Of a DNA stretch of 64,000 bases, positions 13,301 to 25,000 are shown in pieces. How positions within the stretch are numbered: position 1 is the stretch's first letter; every line of letters begins with the position of its first letter. A program made the position numbers and the translations under genes. Below the pieces are notes generated by a model. It worked only from the letters and a program-made list of their open reading frames with translations. It was not told where the DNA came from and did not search any database. This DNA is from Linyphia triangularis (Eukaryota; Arthropoda; Arachnida; Araneae; Linyphiidae), in the NCBI GenBank assembly GCA_963978545.1, contig OZ021721.1:41922785-41986784 (forward strand), in the 5' to 3' direction.

Positions 13301-16300
13301 ACTCGACCAGTATTTAAACAAACGAAACAAGTGTACAACCTAATACCATCCCTTGGTTCTTTGTGCTGTTCGTCGAATTTTGCATGCGAGACAAAGAAAG
13401 AAGGGAGCAAGGGGCTGGAGGTCAGAAGCCAAACTGACCTAAAGGGATATCCGAGCTAAAGTGACCCCTAACCATTTCAGTTACTTTACGTTTTAGCACG
13501 CCAATTGACCTAATTATCTGTTCAAGTATCGATTATCAAGTATCGGCACCAATGTCTCTTTGTGAAAGAACTTCCGAGGGTAAATAAGGAGGGACAGGAA
13601 ACCGTTAAAAATGGATGTATCCTAACTGAAACGATTACTGCTGGGTAGGGCGTAAATTGAATAGATCTCGTGTTTCGTTGCCTGCTGGTGTTGTAATGAA
13701 TTTTGTTTCTTCAACACAAGATTCACGTTATCAGATTACCCCAAAAAATACTTTTTCCATATTAATAAAAAAAAATAAAAAAAATAAAAAAACTTTTCCC
13801 CCCCTTTTGAAAAAACCCCGCAAATACCCTCATTTTCAAAATACCCGCCAACCTTTAAAATACCCGGATTGCGGGTAATTACCCGCCAATTGGCAACACT
13901 GAACTCGATGGTTTTAACAACAATAAAATAAAAATAAGTGTTGCCATTGAATGGATCCACGTTCAAAACTACTTTTGAATATGTGCATATTTATGCATGA
14001 CGAATATTTTTTTGCACAAAACGTAATATACATTTTTATGAATGGTTGAACATTTGAATTTGATTTGAAAGCTATATTGGGATTACCTAAATTAATTTGG
14101 AGGAAAGATTGTCGCTGAGCAAAATCAAGAAAATTTTTGTTGTTAGCAACCAAAAAGTATATTTTTGCTGCACTTTGAATTTAGCAGCAGGCAAGTGGCA
14201 ACGACTTTATTGCTTGTTAATATCTCGTGCTTATTTTGAAAATATCCGAAATCGCTATTTAAAAATGTCTTTGTTTAAATTTCTATTAATTGAATTTTGC
14301 ATTAAATCCATTGAAGATTAAGATGTTATATCTCCCACCGAGTATGAAATACCGGACAAAGTAGTGATTTCTTGGCCTCCAGCCTGTAAATCTAATCCAA
14401 GATCCCTAAAACCTAAGATATACACTCCGACCAAACGGTATAGTGGTTAGCGTGCTAGCTTCAAGACCGCGAGGTTGCGGGTTCGAGTCCCGTGTTAGGC
14501 ATGGGTGTTTGCAAATGTATGTTGGCTTGTCTAATGACGAATTTTCGGCGCATTATAGCCCTTGTGTTGCTGACGGCGCCAGATAATATGAATACAGCCA
14601 ACCTAAGGAGTACACGGTTACTGTTCTGCAAATGTCAGGTGAGTTATTTATCTAATTCTATAACTTTTTTCTATTATTTCTCTAAATATTAATGATTAAT
14701 GAAACGGGGCCTTGCTGCAAATATCCTGTCATGTTAAATTTTAAATGATTATTTGGCTCTTTTGTTATTATATACTTTGAAATTTCGCTATTTATAATAG
14801 TTTAGATTACATAAATTTACAAAAATAACAATTGCTTGATAGTGCATCTGTACCAAAGTTTTTCTTTATAGGTAAAAATGTTTTAATTTTGAGCATTATG
14901 CGATGAAGCATTAGCTTGAAAGTGTATTCTGTTTGCAGTGTTTTGGGGAAAATAATTTGGGAACAGACATAGTAGTGGTTTAAATGTGCTTTACGCTACC
15001 CAATTTTTTTGGTGATTTTGTGCCAATCCCAAGTATGGTAACCCAGCGCCAATATGGTTCCATTTCCAACTTGATAAATAATAAATTCAATTAAAGTATA
15101 AACCAAACTCCAGATGTTTACCTTTCTTTGTTGCATTTGTTGTTGTTTTTCTTATTAATTTTACCAGCCTTTTTTCAGATGATAAAAATCACCTGGAAGA
15201 AATCCTTGAAGAACTAATTGAAGACAATTCAGAAAATGAATCGGATGAGGTTGGAAGAGGGAAGAGAAAGATAAAACCTACTCGAAAAGTGCTGGGCGAT
15301 GAAGAGGACTTGGAAGTGGAGGCACTACCTAAAAAGGTACCATAACATATTTTGTGAAATTTCAGCAATTGATGCTGATTCTCTTTTGTCTAGAATCTCT
15401 AACAACGGATATAAATAAAAGAGGATCTAAACTTATATGTATATCATTAAAAGAAGTATTCTGACTTTGAATGTTATAAGTTGTAATTATGTGAAATCTG
15501 AAATGTACTCTAACATTTAATTACTTATGCTAGACATAGTACCTCACATTCAATTTCTGACGTAAGAGATTAATATCCCACATTTAATTACTCATGCAGA
15601 CATACCATTACATTTTGTACTGCACAGAAATTGGCCTATCACTTTATTGTACTATTTTCATATTTGGTTCATTCCACGGAAAAACATCCAACTGTACCTA
15701 GAGGAATAGAGCATGTCACATCCATCCATGGCACCAAAAGAATTTAAATTATCAATTAATTTTTAAATAATTGTTGAATCTTTAATGTATGAGGAAAAGG
15801 TTTTATTAATGCTGATCTGAAGGAATATTCATCACATTTAAAACGATTTGAAGTTGGAATTAAGGAAACTTGAATTTTTTAAATATATATGGTTTTCTAA
15901 CTGAAACTTCCAGAATACTTCTTGATTAGGTATTGTTATCTTTTTTTAACTCGCTGGTGTTTGCCAGTGTTCTTGATTATTACTAATTTTTATTCAAGTA
16001 AATTAAGAAGTGAAATAAGACAACTTTCTTTTTTAAAATATCTTTTTTGCATCCACTATTTGAAAAGTCAAGCTTTAATTTGGACAGCCATAAATAGAGT
16101 CGAGATATTGTTTCTTAAAAAATCGAAAATATGCCCTAGAATTATATGTTGTCACTTTTAAAGTTGTGTAATATTTTAACAATGTTATGCCAATGTTAAT
16201 GATCAACCTACAAGAACAAGTTGAAGGGTGAAAAGTATTTTTAAAGTTGATATTTGTATGAAATAGAGCAATATTAAAAGTTATTAATGATTTTGTAATA

Positions 16301-18969
16301 AAAATAATGTCTTAATTGTGTTAAATTAATGATCACGAGTGGTGGAACTCATAATCATTTTAGAATTTTGCGTACTGCTTACAGAATTTCTGGTTGTACT
16401 ATTTGTACTTTAATTTTACTTGCATGAAGTTTTATTTCTCTTATATGAATTAAATGCAATATTTAATTATAATTAATATTGCTTTGCGGCCTATACTGCA
16501 TGGCTTCTAATTCTAAATTTTCAGAAGTTAATCTTCATGACTCAGTTTGGTATTAAATTAAGTTGTAAAGTTGTTGTAATGTGTACTTGAGTTTATAGTG
16601 TCAAATTCAAAATGCTGCTTCTGTGTATCCCATATTACTATATACAGGGTTCCCAAGGTCCTGGAAAGTCCTTGAATTTCTTTTTACGAAATTTGGTATT
16701 TGAAAAGAGGATAAAGTTCTTGAATTTTTTTCTTCAATAAGAGTGGGAACCCTGTATATAACTTAATGTGCATAAGTATAGTTTATATTAATGACATTTA
16801 AAAGAGAACTACAATGATTGTATATAAATCACTTAGAAAATAGTAATTTATTACATCTAAATAAAAAAAATATTTGTAGACATAGCATTAAGTAAAAGAA
16901 TAAGTGGTGATTTCATAATATTGCAACCTTAGAAAAAGATATTTTGTTAGCATCTAGTCTGCCTAGCAATATTTAAATATAAGGTTTCTGGCTACTAAAT
17001 TAATTAAGTTTTTATTTGCTGTTGTTTGAATTTTAAATTATTACTAAATATTTGTTTATTTTTATTTTAATAGACTTTGTACAGAATCAAAGAGAGAAAA
17101 AAGGCTGGATAAAAGACTCTGAGTCTAAAGATTTGATCAGAGCAATGGGAACGAAATTGTGTGAGCTGAGGCGTCAAAATAAAAGAGAAATTGTGTAAAT
17201 AGAAAAAAACATTTAGAATAAAATTAGCTTATGAGTTTGTCAAATTTGTGTTTGCCTGCATTGATTAGATTATCTATCTGCATATTTATTAAAAATTTAG
17301 ATTTTTTTTATATTTTTCTATTTCATGTTCAACCTCCGCTTTTCAAATGAAAATTATGAATAATGTACTTATTCCTGAGCTCTGTTATAAATTAATACAC
17401 CTAAGTGGGATATACAGATTCAAGGTTTGATATAATTGTATAGTGTGGCTGGTGCTGGTTTCTGACTATCTGTGTAAACTAAATAAAAGTGTTTCTCTTT
17501 CTGGGTTTAAATCATTACGTGACTATTTATGCAGCCTTATATGAATAAATTTTAATTCTATGATCAATCATAAGTTCAAATATAGATCTCATATATCTAG
17601 GTTCATATCTGGACCATATCTAGGTTCGTATCAGGACCATATCTAGGTTCATATCTGGACCGTATCTAATTCCATCTATGAATCATATCTGAAAGTGGGC
17701 CAATTTCTGATATGCATATCTGGACCATATCTAGGTTCATATCTGGACCATATCTAATTCCATGTATGAATCATATCTGAAAGTGGGCCAATTTCTGATA
17801 TGCATATCTGGACCATATCTAGGTTCATATCTGGACCATATCTAATTCCATGTATGAATCATATCTGAAAGTGGGCCAATTTCTGATATGCATATCTGGA
17901 CCATATCTAGGTTCATATCTGGACCATATCTAGGGTTCATATCTCGGTTCATATCTGGACCATATCTAGGTTCATATCTGGACCATATCTACTTCCATAT
18001 CTGAAAGTGGGCCAATTTCTGATATGATGCATATATGGAATTATATATGGTCTGATATGATTTTTTATATCTGGCCAGATACGATTTTTTCCGTAACCTC
18101 AAAACCCTAAAAAAGCTTTTTTGTTATAAAAAAAAAGTCATAAACACGAAGAAAAGTTGTAGCTACAAAGACAGTGCCATAGGCTCCAAATTTTCACTTT
18201 TACCACGGGGGCGAGTGGATAAACTCGATGAGGATGGGAAGGGGAGATTGGTCCAAGATTTTTGGACACCGCTTTCTTCACGACTTATCTACTGAATACA
18301 TTAAACTTACCTACATACTACGCTATAAATTTTTCTTAAGCTGTTTGATTTGTGTAGCAAAATTATTTGTATAAAATTAGTTCAGAAACATGTTTTGGAA
18401 AAAGTAAGAGCAGTAACCAGCTGAATAATCATTAAAAAATAATTAATTTCAGTATTTCAAAAGATATCCTTTTTCGATATTACACTGAAATGAAGATAGT
18501 ATATTTTAATAATTCTTGATAATTACAAAAAAAAAAGAGCCTATACTAGTTATCTCATCATTACAAAATGACTTATTTTACAATACTTTAATATATGTAT
18601 TTTTTATGAAATTGTACAAAAGAACTGCTACACTTCCTTGATTCTCATTTTGGGGGAAAGGGGTGGATAGTGTCTGTGTGCTTACAAATTGTGTGTTTAC
18701 TTTTTATTTTTATGGATTTTTTCCTTTAGAACATTACAAAATGTCTTTTTTGTGCAATATTTCATATTGGAAAAAGAAATATCTGGAGTGAAAATATACC
18801 TTTACCCCGCTGTTGAGGGAGCATGGGAACCATCGCTCTCTTTGCCCCCGTGCATTTGGCGCCTATGGACAGTACTACCAAAAAAGGCCAACGTCTGATT
18901 ATAGCTCTCGGTTGTGTCTCGCTTAAGAATGTATGTGAACTGAGTTGATTTCTAAAATTCATGTTCCAC

Positions 18970-19020
<51 letters not shown>

Positions 19021-22000
19021 GCTGTTTGAGAATGTCACCACAAAAAAAAAACTTTACAAAATATGTATAATATCCAAACAAAAACTCACCACAGACACTT
19101 CAGTTCCTTACAATTAAAAACCCCATAATAAAGATTCAAATGTTCGCGCAGTTTCTCTACATTAAAAACATTTGGATAATTAAATCTATGTGACAGGCGC
19201 CAACCTGAAAGAGCATACAATTTTATGGGAGTGAAACTAAAATGAAAAAAAAAAAAAAAAAAAAAAAAAACTAAGGTAAGCATATATTCGCAAGTGACAC
19301 AGAACCGAGAGTTGTAATCAGAGGTTGGCCTTTTCTGTTATTGCTATCTTTGTAGCTACAACTTTTCTTCATGCTCATGATTTTTTCTACTGCAAGAAAG
19401 TTTTTTGTGTTTTTGAGGTTGACGGTTTGTTCTACTTTTCAAAAGTTTCTTTTTGGCGGGGAATTGGGGTTAACTTCAGACTAGTCTAGCGAAGGACATC
19501 ATATTACACAACATTAAAGGGCAGAGGGGGAGTATGGAAGCTAATCCATTAGGATCATCTGCTTTCAAAGCAGATACCTCTCATGAGCTATACAGAAGTT
19601 ACAGTTAGTAATCAGTGAAGAATACTCATGAAATAGAAGATTTTGAAAGCAAATAATTGTTTATTTTAAATGTAAATTTTTAAAAATAGTTAAAATAATT
19701 TGCACTAATTTAATGCTTGGATGATCAGCTTGTATTGGTTTGAAGGAAAGTACAAAATTACTTACATTTAAGTTTCCAAAATTGTCTTTAGAAATACTTA
19801 CTAGTATAAACAAATAAGAAACATAATCATTTCGATTTTCTGACTAAGTTAATTTATATTTAAAAACTTGTTTTAGGTCTATTCACAAGAAATCAAGGAT
19901 AATCAAATAAACGAAAACCTAGAAGGTAAGATATTTTTCACGATTTATATTATATTTCCAATACTTAAAACGAAAAGCACATACAAATAACGAAGTACTG
20001 AAAATATTTCAGATTTATGTTTGGATTTTGGGTAAAAGTCATTATCGAAATTTTTTTATTATTATAGGTGATTTTTGGCAAAACATTTCAGAAAAAAAAA
20101 CACTTTAATATTTGTTTACTCAATAGTAAAAATTGTATCTCAGTAATATCTAAATATGCTTATTTATGTGTTTATGCAATTGGATAATATTAATTAAAAT
20201 GTCGCAATATTAATTTAAAACCACACAATAATTAAGAAATTTTTAGCATTATGTTCTTTAAAGCTTATATTACTATATTATTTATTGCTTATATTAAGCG
20301 CTTTACGGAGATCCGTTATTGGTGTATAGGTCCAAGGTTTTGGAGTTTCGCGAACGGTTCGCTCGCCGAAAGGTTCTCTGCGCAAGCATAAGCTCGCTTC
20401 GTTCGCTGAAAGGTTCATTGCTGTGCAAATCTATACTCGCTTCACTCGCTAAGATTAATTGTTATGTAAACTCTTAATATTAGTACACACTCCCATGTCG
20501 ATAAACAATTTTTTTCTCGGTTAATAAAATAATACAACTCCCCTCACTCCTCTGAGAATATTTTAAAATTGTGTTTGTATGAAAAGAAAAACTAGAAGTA
20601 CTACTTATGTTGAAAATTTCAGAGCTCTACGACTGTTAGAAATCGCTTTAAAAAAATAATAACTTAAAAAGAATTAATTAAAATTTTAACATTCCGTTTG
20701 ACAAAAGTCCAATTAAAAGGCAAAAACTACTTATGTTCAAAATTTCAGAGCTCTACGCTTATTTGAAGTTACATTATAAAAAAACTTTAAAAAACTCTTT
20801 TCGTCATCAACGAGACTTGGGAATGGCGACACTTTACAACCTTTCCTTCGTCATCCTTTCGTATGTTTAGAAAGGGAAAGTGAAAGGATGCATCAACTAA
20901 AGCCACCCTAAGGGCTATTTTGAGGGATTTTACGAAGAAGTCTCCTCTGGACTCGGAGATTTAATGTGAAACTTCTTTATTGGTAGCGGGAAATATTTGA
21001 AAGAGAGAGGGGAAAAAAAGAAAAACTGTGGCAATGACCATTGCTCTTCGACTGGTTGACATTACTGCTTTAACGTGACTGAACTTGACAAACAACCTAA
21101 GTGATTGATCAATTTGTATTGAGTTCTTCATAATATTTACACGGACCATTTCATGATCAAGTAAGTGAATCGTTTGTCAATTTAATGTTGCCTATAGAAC
21201 CTTCCAGCTCCAAGCAAACCAAAGAAGAACAACATCACATTATTTTTATGTGATAGGGTCGAGACTTAAGATTTATTAACTCTAAAGCCTAGTTCACTAA
21301 ACGATTTACTTTGATATGCCTAATTTTTTGTGTGTGTATATTGCATATTTTACAATTTTCTGAAATGAAGATCCAATTTCTACGGCAACTGTAAAAAAAA
21401 TCCAATAATCATCAAAACGATTTTGCCTCAATACTAAATTCACGAGGGGAAAAAAACTTTTCCAATCAAGGTGATCTTCCTCCAAACGGCAGTCTGAGTT
21501 CCTGAAACGCGCTTCGGCTGCGACGTTGCCATGGTAATCAATGGAATCCAATAGAGCCTTTCCTCCACGTAATGTATAGCGTGTCAGCCAGATCAGCGAT
21601 TTTCCGACTTCGGCTGCACTTGAGAATTTCTGCTCTAAAATAATTTCTAGATGTAATTTTTGCAAGATAATGGTACCATCTGAAGGCTGGATAGTTATTT
21701 TATTAGTCTGAAGTACTATTTTGTTTTGAAACTAAATTTGAATATTTTAAACTCATTATTTAAAAAATCGTGTTTTTGGTACGTGAAGCTTCATTTTAAC
21801 AGTGATAACTGAAGTTTGATATAATCTTTTTGAAAAATGATTTGAGAATTCAAATCTACATGAACTATTAGATGTTTTGAATCTCAGTCAAATTGGTTGG
21901 AAAATAAAATAAATGTTGCTAGATTTTTAAATGCAAAAGTTTTTAGAAAAATTGCGATTTTTTTTCTACTGTCAATGTTAAAAAACTTCTATTACAAAAC

Positions 22001-25000
22001 TATATATTCTAAAAACTGGATGGAGGTTCATAACATTAAGAATGATATTACGAACAATTTCCAACCATAATTTCTTTTTTTGGCTCTAAAAAACCTCGAG
22101 TAATCACTGTTCAAAAGTATGCTACTTATAACGAGTTAAATGTTAATTGGTTAATTACTTTTTAAATAAAATTTAAAAAAAAATTCTTTTAAACATCATT
22201 ACTAATTATGTACTTTTAAGTGCAAAAAAATCCTATTTTTAAAATCATAATTTAAAAAAAAAAAAAATTCAAGTGTGATTGTACATTGCTGTGAAAGTGT
22301 ATGTGTGGTTGAGGGAAGGGGGGGGGGGGACGGGTTGTTGGTAAGTCTGCACTAACATTTTCGACCATGGGCGCCACTGTTGGGAAAAGAACAAATGCTT
22401 TGACTAAAAAATATTAAGCTTGTTTAAGATCTCCATATTTTGACTCGTCCAGACGAAAAAATTTTAGAATTAAAAAAAAAAAGGTGTGTGGGGGGGGGGG
22501 GGAAGTGGGTCAACTAGTCTTACCTTGCCATACCACTAAAATATAAGTTCCGGCGCCACTGAATCCACAGTGTCTTATGTTTGTCAACACTAGCACGTGG
22601 CTTTGTAGTTGTGATGCGAGCTCCCCGCCATGTTTTTCAAGCACGTGGCTCTGTTTACAAGAGATTTGCGAATCGTGCATTTCATTTATTTCATTTATAC
22701 CTTTTGACTTTGAATTTATCGGCAGAAGAATTTGCCTCTCTTTTAAAAACGCTTGAAATAAAATATCTTGATTTCCTGTTTTTTGGGGGGATTTTATTTG
22801 AACTAAAGAGATTGTTTTATGATCTTTTATACTACGAATTATGAGTTATTGATTAATTTTTAACATAATGCACTTTAATGTAATTAAAAACTATAATTAA
22901 AAAAAAATGTAATTTAAAACATAATGTACTTTAGAAAGCATTCCCAGAAGGAATGCTGTACTCAGATTATTCATCACATACACTTTGTTTAATATAGAAA
23001 ATTCATCAATCTCAATATCACCGTAAAAATATCCCACCGGCACTCTATCTTGCCTGTTTACCCCATTAACGATAATACTTTCATGTAACAATTCAGGACT
23101 TCCAATACTTGATTAAAAATCTAGATTACATAAACACAAATCAATCCCTGTATCTACCAAAGATAAAACTTCATTACCTCTAATAATTAACTTTTTCCAA
23201 GTTTTATTACAGACTAGTAAAGCTTTATTTACACAGTTAACTACTCTTTTGTTTGGACATTCAAAATTTTTATGACCAGACCTGTTACAGTGCCAACAGA
23301 CCACATTGTTACTTTTATCAACTGAACTACTTTTATTTCTATTAGTAGTATCATAATCATTTACTTCTATCATTATTTACACAAGAAAAATCATTATTTC
23401 TACTATAACCACAAGATGCACTATTATTTTTATTATAGGCACAAGATGCTCTATTATTTTTACTATAACCACAAGATGAATGTTTTTTATTATAAACACA
23501 TGGGTTAGTAAGCTGCTTTTTTGACCAGCACGTTTATTATAATGACCTGTTATATGTTCACTATCATTATATTTTATTTCGTACCCCCATGTTCGAAATA
23601 TTTCTTCTAATCGAATCAAAATCGTCGAGTTTTTCTATCAATTCTTCTACATGAGGTATTTTAGTCAAGTCATCTAAAAATGTTCGCGAGTTTCTTTTGT
23701 CATTTTTCATTTTAGCTGATCTACGATCATTAGTTCTTTTAAATCTTGAAAAGTTTCTATTTTCAATCCCTGTAGATATCCCTCCAAAAGGCTTGTGAGC
23801 TCAAAAGCGAAGTATCTCCATGAAACTTGGGTATCTTTTTTATGATTAGCAAAATTTTGACGAAATTGTTCTGGTGACAAATAAAAACGATTTAGAAGTA
23901 CTGTTTTTACATGATCGAAATCGTTAGCCTTGATTTCTGGTTCTCGTGCAATTAAATTAACAATCTCTAATGGAAGTAGTGTTAACAAATGCGTAACCCA
24001 GTTCTCTTTTGTTATTTCTGCTCTGGAAATTTGCCTTTCGAAAAATGTTAAGAATATAGCTAAGTTGCTTTTCATAATTTTTATAACATCATATTTTGTT
24101 CCGGAATTTTTAATTGGCTGAATATTTTGTCGAGTTGCGGTTTCGGCTGCTATTTTTTTGAGTTCTAAATCGCGTTGGACCTGTCTTTCTTCCCTTTCAG
24201 TCTTTTCCTCACATTAGCTAACAATCGTAGTTAACATTTCTCAAATAATTTCCGCGGAATAATCACTCGATTCCATTATTAATTTATTCATCTGTGCAAT
24301 TGTCGCATGCTCAGGAACAATTAGGTTAAGTTACTATTAAATCACATTTTCGTGCCTTCGCCAAAAAGGTCATAACTTGTTTATTTGAAGTTGCAGCTGT
24401 ATTTAGCGCCATGGTTAGTTTGAGAAACCAAAAATTCCTACTCACAAGATCTTATGCAGACACCCGTGCATACAGTTTTGAAACCCTGTAAATAGCTATT
24501 CGTTGCTTCCACTCGTCGTTTCGCTTTTAATTGTCCCTTTTTTTTTTTTCATGCATCTCGTGCACGTTAAAATCTTCGTTTTAGTTGAACGTACAGTCCC
24601 TCTGTAGTATTCAGGTTTTCATCACCAATGCTCCTCTGCTGGCATAGACCAAACGGTATAGTGGTTAGCGTGCTGGCTTCTAGACCGCGAGGTTGCGGGT
24701 TCGAGTCCCGTGTTGGCATGGGTGTTTGTAAATGTATGTTGGTTTGTTAAATGACGAAATGTTTCGGCGCATTATAGCCCTCGTGTTGCTGACGGCGCCA
24801 GATAATCTGAATACAACCAACCTCTGCTGGCATAATCGGTGGTATCATTTCTGGTTTGGCTCCATGTAGTTTCGCTCCTGCGGGACTGCAAGTTAAGACT
24901 CATATAAAAGTCTTTTCTTTGGGCTGCTGTGCAGATGGATGACTCGCAAGTGTCCAGTTTTTACTCTTTTCAATACTACGCGTCTAGGCGACCTATCTAA

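Larger units (their letters stand above)
10776..13901. mobile_element. 3.1 kb hAT-like non-autonomous element with 8-bp target duplication
   Basis: The left end CAGTGTTGCCA (10776) and right end TGGCAACACTG (to 13901) are perfect 11-bp inverted repeats. They are flanked by identical 8-bp direct repeats AACTCGAT (10768-10775 and 13902-13909). Both subterminal regions are rich in TACCC/ACCCGC words. An 8-bp target duplication and a CAGTG-type terminus fit the hAT superfamily. No transposase frame is visible. Two further insertions lie inside, a MITE (12149-12399) and a SINE (12526-12710). Confidence 0.8.
18095..19420. mobile_element. Inverted-repeat element, copy 1, interrupted
   Basis: The ends AACCTCAAAACCC (18095) and TTTTGAGGTT (19420) lead into inverted arms containing CATAAACACGAAGAAAAGTTG/CAACTTTTCTTCATGCTCATG and CGTCTGATTATAGCTCTCGG/CCGAGAGTTGTAATCAGAGG. 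The same family is intact at 62315-63007. Here the left arm is broken at 18177-18868 by another element. Confidence 0.8.

Noticed and set aside
14440..14510. Functional tRNA gene
   Set aside because: Box A and box B are present, but the acceptor stem does not pair and the same sequence recurs with a long non-tRNA body and target duplications, so these are SINEs.
15179..17198. Nested-gene exons as part of the adaptor gene
   Set aside because: The adaptor exons at 4243 and 19877 already join in phase 0, whereas the 15179 exon needs phase 1 entry, and the last exon has its own stop and AATAAA.
17577..18060. CRISPR-like array
   Set aside because: It is a eukaryotic tandem repeat: whole 88-bp units repeat without unique spacers.
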